A stretch of DNA of 64,000 nucleotides from Arthrobacter sp. Alg241-R88 (GTDB lineage: Bacteria; Actinomycetota; Actinomycetes; Actinomycetales; Micrococcaceae): NCBI RefSeq assembly GCF_900537115.1, contig NZ_UNRG01000002.1, forward strand, positions 372,591-436,590, written 5' to 3'. Every line of letters begins with the position of its first letter. Position 1 is the stretch's first letter. The translations under genes and the position numbers were made by a program. Shown piece by piece: positions 8,333 to 17,119 of the stretch. The notes beneath the pieces are model-generated. The model had not been told where the DNA came from and did not search any database. It saw nothing but the letters and a program-made list of their open reading frames with translations.

Positions 8333-9005
8333 CCACCCACTCCGTTCCTTCGGGCTGGAGTACGGCACCTCCCGCGGTGAGTGACTGAAGGCGCTCCGCG
8401 GCGGCCGAAATTTCACCGGCTTCGTCCGGCAGCGCCAGCCGCAGGACAGTGTGCTGCGCGCCGTAGCTGGTTTCCGCCATCACGAAACCAGCGGCCCGCA
8501 GGTCGTTCTCCAGCCGTCCGGCAGCAGCATGCGGCACTTCCGCAGAGCAGATCCGCAACCTGCTGCGGCGCACCATTGGTGCCAGGGACAGCGCAGAGGA
8601 CACGGACTCCGAATACGCCCGTACCAATCCGCCCGCGCCCAGGAGGATCCCGCCGAAGTAGCGCACGACGCCGGCGCTCACGTCGCTGAGGTCGGCCAGC
8701 CCGGGCGTCGTTTCCCTTTTGGCCAGGGCCTCAAGCATGGGGATGCCGGCCGTACCGGAGGGCTCGCCGTCGTCGCTGGAGCGCTGGATGTCCCGGTCGG
8801 GCCCGAGAAGGAAGGCCGAGCAGTGGTGCCGGGCGTCGTGGAACTCGCGGCGGAGGCCGGCCACCAGGTCCCTGGCGGCTTCCTCGCTGTCCGCCCGGCG
8901 CAGCACAGTAATGAACCTGGAGCGTTTGATCTCGATCTCGTGGCGGAAATCCGGACCGGACGCCAGGGTGGTGTAGGCGGTTGTCCTGCTGTCTGGCTCT
9001 TGCAT
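8316..9005 (-). CDS. YigZ/IMPACT family protein (UPF0029)
   Basis: 229 residues with the two-part YigZ fold: an IMPACT N-terminal domain (about 20-135) and a C-terminal DUF1949-like ferredoxin fold. The family signature is clear: HHCSAFLLG, SSDDGEPSGTAGIPML and VVRYFGGILLGAGGLVRAY. Eukaryotic IMPACT regulates Gcn2; bacterial YigZ has no settled function and is thought to bind nucleic acid or ribosomes. The ATG has a TANNNT hexamer 7 nt upstream and no ribosome-binding site. It is the first gene of a two-gene operon with the GNAT gene. Confidence 0.9.
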   Translation of the reverse strand: MQEPDSRTTAYTTLASGPDFRHEIEIKRSRFITVLRRADSEEAARDLVAGLRREFHDARHHCSAFLLGPDRDIQRSSDDGEPSGTAGIPMLEALAKRETTPGLADLSDVSAGVVRYFGGILLGAGGLVRAYSESVSSALSLAPMVRRSRLRICSAEVPHAAAGRLENDLRAAGFVMAETSYGAQHTVLRLALPDEAGEISAAAERLQSLTAGGAVLQPEGTEWVDVPFP

Positions 9006-9012
9006 CCGCCCC

Positions 9013-9018
9013 AGTCTA
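9013..9018 (-). promoter_or_regulatory. -10 element (TAGACT) for leaderless YigZ mRNA
   Basis: Read on the minus strand, TAGACT ends 7 nt before the ATG at 9005. It lies back to back with the coaE promoter, 47 bp away. Confidence 0.5.
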
Positions 9019-9065
9019 GTTGCGGCATCGGCCGTGGGCCCACGAGGGAAGGGGCAGCAAGGGAA

Positions 9066-9071
9066 TAGTGT
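9066..9071 (+). promoter_or_regulatory. -10 element (TAGTGT) for leaderless coaE mRNA
   Basis: TAGTGT ends 6 nt before the GTG at 9078, with no ribosome-binding site between. Confidence 0.5.
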
Positions 9072-9077
9072 GGTGGA

Positions 9078-10292
9078 GTGCTGAAAATCGGTTTGACGGG
9101 CGGAATCGCCTCAGGGAAATCAGTTGTCGCCTCCCGGCTAAGGGAACGCGGAGCCGTGCTGGTGGATGCCGACGCGCTGGCACGGGAGGTGGTGGAACCC
9201 GGGACGCAAGGCCTGCAGCGGATCGTGGCTGAGTTCGGCGACGAGGTCCTGGGCGCTGACGGCCGGCTGGACCGGCCAAAACTCGGTGCCCTGGTGTTTG
9301 GTGATTCTGCGCGCCTCGGGACGCTGAACGGTATCGTCCACCCGCTGGTCCGGGCCCGCGCCGCAGCCATGGTCGAAGCCGCCGCCGTCGATGACGTGGT
9401 GGTGCAGGACATCCCGCTGCTCGTGGAAACCGGCCAGGGCAGTAATTTCCACCTCGTCCTGGTTGTGGATGCGCCGGACGACGCTCGGGTGCAGCGGATG
9501 CTTGACCACCGCGGGATGACCCGGGAGGCCGCGCAATCACGCATGGATGCCCAGGCGAGCCGGGAGGACCGTTTGGCCGCGGCGGACGTCGTCCTCGACA
9601 ATTCGGGCAGCCTGGAGGACCTGGTGAAGCAGGTGGACGAACTCTGGGACGGGCGGTTGGTACCTTTTGCGCGGAACCTGGCTGCCGGGACGCGCGCGGC
9701 AAGGAATGGCGGGCCTGTCCTGGAACCGTACCGGGAGGAGTGGGCGAAGCAGGCGGCCAGGATTGCGGCAAGGCTGACGACGGCGGCGCCCGGACTCATC
9801 CTGGCGGTGGAACACATCGGCTCAACGTCCGTCCCCGGGCTGGCCGCGAAGGACGTCATCGACCTGCAGGTTGCGGTGTCCGGCCTGGATGCTGCTGACA
9901 CTGCTGCACCGCTGCTGGCCGAAGCAGGGTTCCCCCTGGTGCCCGGCGCCGGGTCCGATACGCCCAAACCTACGGACCCGGATCCCCGGCAGTGGCAGAA
10001 ACGGTTCCACGCCAACTCCGACCCCGGCCGGGCGGTCAACATCCACGTCCGCGTTGCCGGTTCGCCTGGCTGGCGCTACGCCCTGATGTTCCGGGACTGG
10101 TTGCGAAATGACCCGGCCGCGCTCCGGCTGTACGCAGCGCACAAGGCAGACCTTGCCGGGCGTTTTGCCGGCTCGGCCAGCACCAGAGCGTATGCCGAGG
10201 CCAAGGAGCCGTGGTTCACGGATGTTGCGTGGCCGCGAATGTCCGCCTGGGCGGAGGAAACCGGGTGGGCGCCGCCGTCCTACGCATCCTGA
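9078..10292 (+). CDS. coaE: Dephospho-CoA kinase fused to a GrpB/UPF0157 domain
   Basis: A 404-residue bifunctional-looking protein. Residues 1 to about 200 are dephospho-CoA kinase, the last step of CoA synthesis: P-loop GLTGGIASGKS, then DADALAREVVEPG and the lid DHRGMTREAAQSRMDAQ. Residues about 215-404 are a GrpB-like domain of the nucleotidyltransferase fold, recognised by EHIGSTSVPGLAAKDVIDLQV. The same fusion is known in mycobacterial CoaE, where the extra domain is reported to aid folding or solubility; other bacteria encode only the kinase. It starts at a GTG with a leaderless promoter pattern. Confidence 0.95.
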   Translation: MLKIGLTGGIASGKSVVASRLRERGAVLVDADALAREVVEPGTQGLQRIVAEFGDEVLGADGRLDRPKLGALVFGDSARLGTLNGIVHPLVRARAAAMVEAAAVDDVVVQDIPLLVETGQGSNFHLVLVVDAPDDARVQRMLDHRGMTREAAQSRMDAQASREDRLAAADVVLDNSGSLEDLVKQVDELWDGRLVPFARNLAAGTRAARNGGPVLEPYREEWAKQAARIAARLTTAAPGLILAVEHIGSTSVPGLAAKDVIDLQVAVSGLDAADTAAPLLAEAGFPLVPGAGSDTPKPTDPDPRQWQKRFHANSDPGRAVNIHVRVAGSPGWRYALMFRDWLRNDPAALRLYAAHKADLAGRFAGSASTRAYAEAKEPWFTDVAWPRMSAWAEETGWAPPSYAS

Positions 10293-10361
10293 GGCCGGTC
10301 CAATGGTCCGGCGGCTGTTCGCCCGTAACGGACGTGCCCCCTCACTGTCGGTGCCCCACGG

Positions 10362-10367
10362 TAAATT
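10362..10367 (+). promoter_or_regulatory. -10 element (TAAATT) for leaderless uvrB mRNA
   Basis: TAAATT ends 6 nt before the ATG at 10374. I see no SOS-box dyad nearby. Confidence 0.55.
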
Positions 10368-10373
10368 AGAACC

Positions 10374-12470
10374 ATGAGCCTTGCGCAGGAGATCAACCGT
10401 GTTGTAGCCCCCTTCGAGGTCATCAGCGAGTTCAAGCCTGCCGGGGACCAGCCAGCCGCGATTGCGGAGCTGACGGAGCGTATCAAAAACGGCGAGAAGG
10501 ACGTAGTGCTGCTCGGCGCCACCGGTACCGGCAAAAGCGCCACCACGGCGTGGCTGATCGAACAGGTCCAGCGGCCCACCCTGGTGATGGTCCAGAACAA
10601 GACCCTCGCGGCGCAGTTGGCCAACGAATTCCGTGAGCTCCTGCCCAACAACGCGGTGGAGTACTTCGTTTCGTACTACGACTACTACCAGCCGGAAGCC
10701 TACGTACCGCAGACGGACACCTTCATTGAGAAGGACTCCTCCGTGAATGAGGAAGTGGAGCGGCTGCGGCACTCCGCAACCAACGCCCTGCTGACCCGGC
10801 GCGACGTCATCGTGGTGGCCACTGTCTCCTGCATCTACGGCCTGGGCACCCCGGAAGAGTACATCGCCGGCATGGTCACCCTCCGCAGGGGCCAGGAGAT
10901 GAACCGGGACGCGCTCCTGCGGAAATTCGTTTCCATGCAGTACACCCGCAATGACATGGACTTCCACCGCGGTACCTTCCGGGTGCGCGGCGATACGGTC
11001 GAGATCATCCCGATGTACGAGGAACTGGCCCTTCGGATCGAGTTCTTCGGCGACGAAGTGGAGAACATCTACACGCTGCATCCGGTGACGGGCGAAGTGA
11101 TCCGCGAGGAAACCGAGATGTACGTTTTCCCCGCGTCGCACTATGTTGCCGGACCGGAACGGATGACCCGCGCCATCAAGGCCATCGAGGACGAGCTCGC
11201 CGAACGGCTGGCCGTGCTGGAGGGGCAGAACAAGCTGGTGGAAGCGCAGCGCCTCCGCATGCGCACCACCTACGACCTCGAGATGATGCAGCAGATGGGC
11301 TTCTGCAACGGCATCGAAAACTACTCGCGGCACATCGACGGCCGCGGCGGCGGCACCGCTCCACACTGCCTTATCGACTACTTCCCGGACGACTTCCTGC
11401 TGGTGGTGGACGAATCCCACGTGACCATTCCGCAGATCGGCGCCATGTACGAAGGGGATATGTCCCGCAAGCGGACCCTGGTGGACCACGGCTTCCGGCT
11501 GCCGTCCGCCATGGACAACCGGCCCTTGAAGTGGGACGAGTTCCTGGAACGCATCGGCCAGACCGTCTACCTTTCCGCCACACCCGGCAAATACGAGCTG
11601 GGCAAAGCGGACGGGACAGTCCAGCAGATCATCCGGCCCACCGGACTGATCGATCCCGAAGTCATCGTCAAGCCCACCAAGGGCCAGATCGACGATCTCC
11701 TCGGCGAAATCAGGACCCGTGTGGAGAAGGACGAGCGTGTCCTTGTCACCACCCTCACCAAGCGCATGGCCGAGGACCTCACGGACTACCTTTTGGGCCA
11801 CGGCATCAAAGTGGAGTACCTGCACTCCGACGTCGATACGCTGCGCCGGGTCGAGTTGCTGCGCGAACTGCGGATGGGCAGTTTCGACGTGCTGGTGGGC
11901 ATCAACCTGCTCCGTGAAGGCCTGGACCTTCCGGAAGTCTCCCTGGTCAGCATCCTGGACGCGGACAAGGAAGGCTTCCTGCGGTCCTCCACCTCCCTGA
12001 TCCAGACCATCGGCCGTGCTGCACGAAACGTGTCCGGCCAGGTGCACATGTACGCCGACCGGATCACGGACTCCATGGCACACGCCATCGAGGAAACCAA
12101 CCGGCGCCGTGCCATCCAGGTGGCCTACAACACCGAAAACGGCGTGGACCCGCAGCCGCTGCGGAAAAAGATCGCCGACATCACGGACCAGCTTGCCCGG
12201 GAAGATGCCGACACCCAGGAACTGCTCAAGAACAACCGCCTGGCCAAGGGCGGCAAACGGAAGGCCGCTGCAAAGGGCGCCGCCCAGGTGCGCTCCGACG
12301 GCCTCGCCGCCGCACCGGCAGAGGACCTGGTGGGCCTGATCGAACAGCTGACGGAACAGATGCACGGGGCCGCTGCCGAGCTGCAGTTCGAGGTGGCAGC
12401 GCGTATCAGGGACGAAGTCAGCGAGCTGAAAAAGGAACTGCGCCAGATGCAGGCCGCCGGGCACGCGTGA
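10374..12470 (+). CDS. uvrB: UvrABC excinuclease subunit B
   Basis: 698 residues. UvrB receives damaged DNA from UvrA, verifies the lesion with its helicase-like motor and recruits UvrC. Visible marks are Walker [11 protein letters not shown] (about residue 45), the beta-hairpin [12 protein letters not shown] that inserts between strands, the DESHVTIPQ Walker B motif, QTIGRAARN motif VI, and the C-terminal UVR coiled-coil (from about 645) that binds UvrC. Length and domain order are standard. uvrA, uvrC and polA all lie within 29 kb of it. Confidence 0.98.
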   Translation: MSLAQEINRVVAPFEVISEFKPAGDQPAAIAELTERIKNGEKDVVLLGATGTGKSATTAWLIEQVQRPTLVMVQNKTLAAQLANEFRELLPNNAVEYFVSYYDYYQPEAYVPQTDTFIEKDSSVNEEVERLRHSATNALLTRRDVIVVATVSCIYGLGTPEEYIAGMVTLRRGQEMNRDALLRKFVSMQYTRNDMDFHRGTFRVRGDTVEIIPMYEELALRIEFFGDEVENIYTLHPVTGEVIREETEMYVFPASHYVAGPERMTRAIKAIEDELAERLAVLEGQNKLVEAQRLRMRTTYDLEMMQQMGFCNGIENYSRHIDGRGGGTAPHCLIDYFPDDFLLVVDESHVTIPQIGAMYEGDMSRKRTLVDHGFRLPSAMDNRPLKWDEFLERIGQTVYLSATPGKYELGKADGTVQQIIRPTGLIDPEVIVKPTKGQIDDLLGEIRTRVEKDERVLVTTLTKRMAEDLTDYLLGHGIKVEYLHSDVDTLRRVELLRELRMGSFDVLVGINLLREGLDLPEVSLVSILDADKEGFLRSSTSLIQTIGRAARNVSGQVHMYADRITDSMAHAIEETNRRRAIQVAYNTENGVDPQPLRKKIADITDQLAREDADTQELLKNNRLAKGGKRKAAAKGAAQVRSDGLAAAPAEDLVGLIEQLTEQMHGAAAELQFEVAARIRDEVSELKKELRQMQAAGHA

Positions 12471-12511
12471 CGCAAAAGCCATCAGTGACGTGGCTGGGCA
12501 CCAGCCTGGGG

Positions 12512-12517
12512 TACAGT
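12512..12517 (+). promoter_or_regulatory. Likely -10 element (TACAGT) of the terC leader
   Basis: TACAGT lies about 13 nt upstream of the first conserved bases of the riboswitch, so transcription would begin close to 12524, just before the aptamer. No good -35 is visible. Confidence 0.4.
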
Positions 12518-12525
12518 TAAAGCCA

Positions 12526-12661
12526 CGTAGGGGAGTATCCCGAGCGCTACGATCGTCAACACGCAGGGCACGGTTGCCCCGCCGGGCGTAGCGGGCCGCC
12601 ACATCAGCACCAAGTGCACAGGTAGGCCGGAGAGACTTACACTGCATCTCTGTACCCTGCG
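12526..12661 (+). promoter_or_regulatory. yybP-ykoY (manganese) riboswitch upstream of terC
   Basis: The leader contains the conserved blocks of this class in the right order: GGGGAGTA (12530-12537), ATCGTCAACAC (12552-12562) and GGCCGGAGAGACTTAC (12625-12640). CGTAGGG (12526-12532) can pair with CCCTGCG (12655-12661) to close the outer helix. That helix ends directly at the GAAAGG ribosome-binding site of terC, so folding could control translation start. Known members sense Mn2+ and often precede TerC-like Mn exporters. The assignment is by eye from the motifs. Confidence 0.8.
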
Positions 12662-12673
12662 AAAGGCTACCCT

Positions 12674-13702
12674 GTGCTCGAATTGCCCGTGTGGTTCGAG
12701 GTCGGCTCCCTTGTCGTCCTCGGCCTGATCCTCCTGATCGACCTTCTCCTCGTGGTGCGCCGCCCCCACGAACCTTCCATGAAGGAAGCCGGACTGTGGG
12801 TGGCGTTCTACGTCAGCCTGGCACTGGTATTCGCCGGCGCCATGTTCGCCTTCACCGGCCCTGAATACGGCGGGCAGTTCGTCGCCGGCTGGGTGACGGA
12901 ATACAGCCTCAGCATCGACAACCTGTTTGTCTTTATCATCATCATGGCCAGGTTCTCCGTACCCCGGAAGTACCAGCAGGAAGTGCTGATGGTGGGCATC
13001 ATCATCGCCCTGATCCTGCGCGGCATCTTCATCCTGCTCGGCGCCATCGTGATCGAACAGTTCAGCTGGGTGTTCTACATCTTCGGCGCCTTCCTGCTCT
13101 GGACAGCCTGGAAGCAGGCCCAGGACGAAGGCGAAGACGAAGAAGACCGGGAGAACCCGCTGATCGCCAAGATCCGCAAGGTCATCCCCATGTCCGAGAA
13201 GTTCGACGGCGGCAAGCTGCGCACCACGGTGGACGGCAAGAAGGTCTTCACCCCGATGCTGATCGTGTTCATCACCATCGGCCTCACGGACCTGCTCTTC
13301 GCCGTTGACTCCATCCCGGCAATCTTCGGCCTGACCCAGAGCCCGTTCATCGTCTTCACGGCGAACCTGTTCGCCCTCATGGGCCTGCGCCAGCTGTACT
13401 TCCTGCTGGGTGGCCTGATGAACCGCCTGATTTACCTGAAGCACGCCCTGTCCTTCATCCTGGCGTTCATCGGCGTCAAGCTGGTCCTGCACGCAATGCA
13501 CGTCAACGAACTGCCGTTCATCAACGGCGGCCAGCACATCGAATGGGCTCCCGAGATCCCCACCTTTGTGTCCCTGGCGGTTATCGTTGGCACCATCATC
13601 ATTGCGGTGGTTGCCAGCCTGCTCAGCTCCAAGGCGAAGGAAACGCACCTGGATCCGCGCCTCGAAGAAGACGTACGCAAGAGCCACAGCGACGTCGACT
13701 AG
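12674..13702 (+). CDS. TerC family integral membrane protein, probable Mn2+ exporter
   Basis: 342 residues with eight or nine membrane segments. TerC-family signatures include EYSLSIDNLFVF near residue 80 and the mirror motif TDLLFAVDSIPAIFG near residue 200; their Asp residues are thought to bind metal within the membrane. A charged cytoplasmic loop (EGEDEEDRENP) separates the halves. The GTG start follows GAAAGG at 12661-12666. The riboswitch upstream points to manganese efflux, as for Alx/MntP-type genes, rather than tellurite resistance. Ends at a strong terminator. Confidence 0.9.
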   Translation: MLELPVWFEVGSLVVLGLILLIDLLLVVRRPHEPSMKEAGLWVAFYVSLALVFAGAMFAFTGPEYGGQFVAGWVTEYSLSIDNLFVFIIIMARFSVPRKYQQEVLMVGIIIALILRGIFILLGAIVIEQFSWVFYIFGAFLLWTAWKQAQDEGEDEEDRENPLIAKIRKVIPMSEKFDGGKLRTTVDGKKVFTPMLIVFITIGLTDLLFAVDSIPAIFGLTQSPFIVFTANLFALMGLRQLYFLLGGLMNRLIYLKHALSFILAFIGVKLVLHAMHVNELPFINGGQHIEWAPEIPTFVSLAVIVGTIIIAVVASLLSSKAKETHLDPRLEEDVRKSHSDVD

Positions 13703-13726
13703 TCACTGCCGCCCCTGCTTCACCAC

Positions 13727-13759
13727 ACGATCCCGGCCGCTCCGAGCGGCCGGGATCGT
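13727..13759 (+). terminator. Hairpin terminator after terC
   Basis: A perfect 15-bp stem (13727-13741 with 13745-13759) has a 3-nt loop and is followed by TGCTTAAATTT. Confidence 0.85.
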
Positions 13760-13799
13760 TGCTTAAATTTGACCCCTGTGGGAGCCCGGCGCCGAGGAC

Positions 13800-13805
13800 T
13801 AAGCT
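13800..13805 (+). promoter_or_regulatory. -10 element (TAAGCT) for leaderless MFS mRNA
   Basis: TAAGCT ends 6 nt before the ATG at 13812, with no ribosome-binding site between. Confidence 0.55.
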
Positions 13806-13811
13806 CTGATC

Positions 13812-15182
13812 ATGGCCGGCACCCTGATGACGGAAAGCGGAGTGCGCCAGGTGCAACGCCGCACCGTGGTGCTGCTGAGTGCAGCCCAAATCTTTGGCGG
13901 GATCGGAACCGGGGCCACCGTTTCCATCGGTTCCATCCTGGCCGTCGAGCTGTCCGGATCAAGCGCGTGGGCGGGTGCCGTCGCTACGGTAATGACGTTG
14001 GGTGCCGCACTGGCTGCCTTGCCCCTTGCGTCCCTGGCTGACCGCCGGGGACGCCGCATTGGCCAGGTGGCGGGACTCTCGGCCGCACTGCTGGGCACCC
14101 TGCTGATGGTGCTGTCCATTGTTTGGGGAGTCTTCTTCCTGCTGGTGCTCGGTGCGGCCGGTATCGGAGTTGGTACTGCCGCAAGCCTGCAGGCGCGGTT
14201 CGCCGCCGTAGACCTCGCAGACGCCGAACACCGGGGACGGTCCCTGTCCGCGGTGGTCTGGGCAGTGACAGTCGGCGCGGTGGCCGGGCCCAACCTGATC
14301 CAGCCAGGCACCGTGGTGGGCGAGGCGCTCGGCCTGCCGCCCGTCGCTGGTCCGTTCGTGATCTCCGGGGCCGGGCTCCTCGTGGCCACCGTGCTGCTCT
14401 TCGCCGGCCTGAGACCCGACCCCCTGCTGCTCGCACGCAGCCTCGCAGCCGCGGCGGCTCCCGCCCAAGCAGTCACTCCAGTACCGGGGAGTGCCACGGC
14501 CGAAGCTTTGAGCGTCCCGCCCCCTTCAATCCGGGGCGGGTCCCTGGCCCGGGGGATGCGGGCCATCCGCAATTCCCGGATGGCACTGCTCGCTGTTTCC
14601 GCCGTCGTCGGGGCCCACGCTGTGATGGTGGGTGTTATGTCCATGACGCCGCTGCACCTGCAGCACCTCGTCGAAGGGCCGGCAGCGTCACATGCCGGCC
14701 ACACGGCGTCGGGTGATGTGCTGGTGATCATCGGATTCACCATCTCGCTGCATATCGCGGGGATGTTTGCGCTGTCACCCGTGATGGGCTGGCTGACCGA
14801 TAAGGCAGGCAGGACCGAAACCATCATGATCGGCTGCGGCCTGCTGATCACCGCCGTCGCCGTTGCCGGCTTCGGCCAGGGCTCCACCGTCGCAGTCGCC
14901 GTGGGGCTGGTCCTGCTGGGCCTGGGCTGGTCCGCGTCCACGATCTCCGGCTCCACGCTCCTGGCTGAGAGCGTCGGCCAGGACTCCCGTGTGGTGGTCC
15001 AGGGTGTTTCGGACATGCTCATGGGGATCGCCGGCGCATTTGGCGGCGCCATGTCCGGCCTGGTGCTGAGCCAGGCCGGCTACCTGGGGCTGAACATGGC
15101 AGGAGCCCTGGTGGGAGTGGCCGTATTGGCCGCGGCAGCGGTAACGGTTATGGCGCGCCGCCGGGGGACGCTGGTGCCCTAG
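13812..15182 (+). CDS. MFS transporter, probable drug/metabolite exporter
   Basis: 456 residues with about twelve membrane helices and a longer central loop (about residues 210-250), the usual major facilitator layout. The loop between helices 2 and 3 carries ASLADRRGRRIG, matching the MFS motif A (GxLaDrxGrr), and a second copy, GWLTDKAGRTET, sits at the equivalent point of the C-terminal half. Substrate cannot be read from the sequence. It is monocistronic; the next gene converges on it with 14 nt between stops. Confidence 0.85.
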   Translation: MAGTLMTESGVRQVQRRTVVLLSAAQIFGGIGTGATVSIGSILAVELSGSSAWAGAVATVMTLGAALAALPLASLADRRGRRIGQVAGLSAALLGTLLMVLSIVWGVFFLLVLGAAGIGVGTAASLQARFAAVDLADAEHRGRSLSAVVWAVTVGAVAGPNLIQPGTVVGEALGLPPVAGPFVISGAGLLVATVLLFAGLRPDPLLLARSLAAAAAPAQAVTPVPGSATAEALSVPPPSIRGGSLARGMRAIRNSRMALLAVSAVVGAHAVMVGVMSMTPLHLQHLVEGPAASHAGHTASGDVLVIIGFTISLHIAGMFALSPVMGWLTDKAGRTETIMIGCGLLITAVAVAGFGQGSTVAVAVGLVLLGLGWSASTISGSTLLAESVGQDSRVVVQGVSDMLMGIAGAFGGAMSGLVLSQAGYLGLNMAGALVGVAVLAAAAVTVMARRRGTLVP

Positions 15183-15196
15183 CTAAGGCGCAAACG

Positions 15197-16540
15197 TCAG
15201 GTGCCGGCGCGTGCCATACCCAGCAGGCGGGCAAAGATCCCCTCACCGTCGTCGGCAATTCCGTCGTGATGGAAGTCCCTCGTCTCCCACACCTGCAGTC
15301 CGTGGACGGCCGACGCCGTGTCCAGGGACAGGTTTCGGTCCACGTAAATGTCATCCGAGTACACGGCCGCGGCTACGGGAACAGTGTTGGCGGCCAGCTG
15401 ATTGACGTCGTAGAGGGGTTTCCAGTCCGCCTTCACTGCCAGCAGCCCTGCCACTTCGCCCAGGGGCCGCAGCGCGGGGTCCTGGTCGAAGTACCACGGG
15501 TACACCATTTCGCCGGTGAGCAGCAGTGGATCCGCGTCCGGCGCGAACTCCGGAAACTCACGCAGTACCCGCCAGGCAGACCAGTCAGTGGCCCCACCCT
15601 GTCCGTAGATGGACTCATGCATCAGGGCATACAACGGGTTGGAGCGGCGGGACACGATCCCCTGCATCTGTTCCAGGAAAGGATCCGAAAGCCCGCTGCC
15701 CCCGGCGGACCCGATGAACGCATCCTCCAGCAGGTAGTGCAGGCTGTCCACCCTGGTGTTGCCGCCCAGGAACGCCCCCGCCATCTGGAAGCGCTCCACG
15801 GTGAGGGGGCCGCCGTCGGGCAGGAACTCCGGGGTGTTCCGCAGATGGCGCGCAATCCGCTCAACGGTGGCCCGGTCCTCGGGGTACCAACCGAAGTATT
15901 CCGCGTTCCGCGCGGCCACGCGCTTGAAAGTGGCGCGGTACACGTCGTCAGCGGAGCCGGTCAGCGGGGCAAGGCCACCGGTGATGAGCACCTCACGAAG
16001 GCCTTCAGGGGCAAACGAGAGGTAGGTGAGCGCGCAGAAGCCGCCATAGCTCTGCCCGTAGATGCTCCAGGGGCCCGAGCCCAGTGCACCCCGGATCAGT
16101 TCGGCGTCGGCCACGATCGAATCAGCCCGGAAGTGCTCCAGGTAGGAGGCCTGCTGTTCAGCCGTGCCGCGCAGGGGCAGGGTGTTTCGGTCAAGGGGGG
16201 TGGACAGCCCCGTGCCGCGCTGGTCCAGCATCAGGATCCGGAAGTCCTTGGCGGCGGCCTTGCTCCAGCCTCCCAGTGAACCGAACCTGTTGCCGCGCCC
16301 GCCCGGACCGCCCTGCAGGAACAGCAGCCACGGCAGCTCCGCGGCTTCCTCCTCGCTGTGCGAGGCCGAAACATATTCGCGGGCGAATACCGTGATGGTT
16401 TCCGGATCGGGGGAGGATGCGAAATGGTCCAACGGCACCGTAAAGAAGTGCTCAACCGTTCGCATGCCGCGGAATTCATGCCGGGCACGAACCTCGTGCC
16501 GCACCTGCCTGCGTGTAGCGGCCACCCCGACGTCAGCCAT
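15197..16540 (-). CDS. Alpha/beta hydrolase, prolyl aminopeptidase-like (peptidase S33)
   Basis: 447 residues of the S33 proline iminopeptidase branch. LLFLQGGPGG gives the oxyanion-hole HGGPG-type motif, DQRGTGLS follows, GQSYGGF carries the nucleophilic Ser, and DFHHDGIADDGEG near the C-terminus contains the likely catalytic His. No signal peptide is seen, so it is probably cytoplasmic and removes N-terminal Pro or other residues from peptides. The frame is open to 16822, but those residues are shadow sequence of the upstream gene; the ATG at 16540 overlaps that gene's stop by 8 nt, indicating an operon. Confidence 0.87.
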   Translation of the reverse strand: MADVGVAATRRQVRHEVRARHEFRGMRTVEHFFTVPLDHFASSPDPETITVFAREYVSASHSEEEAAELPWLLFLQGGPGGRGNRFGSLGGWSKAAAKDFRILMLDQRGTGLSTPLDRNTLPLRGTAEQQASYLEHFRADSIVADAELIRGALGSGPWSIYGQSYGGFCALTYLSFAPEGLREVLITGGLAPLTGSADDVYRATFKRVAARNAEYFGWYPEDRATVERIARHLRNTPEFLPDGGPLTVERFQMAGAFLGGNTRVDSLHYLLEDAFIGSAGGSGLSDPFLEQMQGIVSRRSNPLYALMHESIYGQGGATDWSAWRVLREFPEFAPDADPLLLTGEMVYPWYFDQDPALRPLGEVAGLLAVKADWKPLYDVNQLAANTVPVAAAVYSDDIYVDRNLSLDTASAVHGLQVWETRDFHHDGIADDGEGIFARLLGMARAGT

Positions 16541-17051
16541 TGGCGGTGGCCTGCACAGGGTTGCCGAACTGCACAGCGCTGCCGAACCGCTCGAGCGCAT
16601 CGCCGGTGAGGCGGAAGGTGGACCAGCCGTCCATGGGCCGGGCGCCCAGGCGGCGGTAGAAGTTGATGGACGGCTCGTTCCAGTCCAGCACGCTCCACTC
16701 CACCCTCGCATAGCCGTTCTCGACGGCGATGCCGGCCAGGTGCTGCAGCAGCGCCTTCCCGTGCCCCTCGCCCCGCGCCTCCGGGCTGACGTAAAGGTCC
16801 TCCAGGTAGATCCCGTGGACACCTTCCCACGTTGAGTAGTTCAGGAACCACAGGGCAAAGCCGCGAACGTCGCCGTGATCGTTCTCAGCCATGGCTGCAA
16901 AGACCCTCGGGTTCTCGCCGAAGAGAACGTGCTGCAGCATCTCCGGAGTGTTGCGGACTGCGTCCGGTTCCTTCTCATAGTGCGCCAGTTCATGGATCAT
17001 GCGGAGGATCGCGGGGACGTCGTGCGGGGTTGCAGGGCGGATTACACTCAT
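16533..17051 (-). CDS. GNAT N-acetyltransferase, diamine/thialysine acetyltransferase-like
   Basis: 172 residues with a single GNAT domain. The block WFLNYSTWEGVHGIYLEDLYV, then EARGEGHGKALLQHLA for acetyl-CoA and EWSVLDWNEPSINFYRRLGA, resembles the spermidine/spermine and thialysine N-acetyltransferase branch. It heads an operon with the S33 peptidase (8-nt overlap). The start is an ATG with TAAGCT 6 nt upstream. Substrate inferred only by family; a polyamine or lysine analogue is likely. Confidence 0.85.
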   Translation of the reverse strand: MSVIRPATPHDVPAILRMIHELAHYEKEPDAVRNTPEMLQHVLFGENPRVFAAMAENDHGDVRGFALWFLNYSTWEGVHGIYLEDLYVSPEARGEGHGKALLQHLAGIAVENGYARVEWSVLDWNEPSINFYRRLGARPMDGWSTFRLTGDALERFGSAVQFGNPVQATANG

Positions 17052-17057
17052 TGTTCG

Positions 17058-17063
17058 AGCTTA
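17058..17063 (-). promoter_or_regulatory. -10 element (TAAGCT) for leaderless GNAT-peptidase mRNA
   Basis: Read on the minus strand, TAAGCT ends 6 nt before the ATG at 17051. Confidence 0.55.
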
Positions 17064-17119
17064 CCGCCGGACCGTGCCGCCGCTGTCAGCCCGCCCCCAA
17101 AGCGGGGCGGCGGGGACAG

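Noticed and set aside
10293..10373. Possible SOS box in front of uvrB (CTGTTCGCCCGTAAC)
   Set aside because: Only one half-site resembles the LexA consensus; the dyad is absent.
9822..12647. Open frame of 941 codons on the minus strand opposite uvrB
   Set aside because: It is antisense to a clear uvrB, has no family motif and low-complexity His/Gly/Val-rich content. Such shadows are expected from GC-rich codon use.
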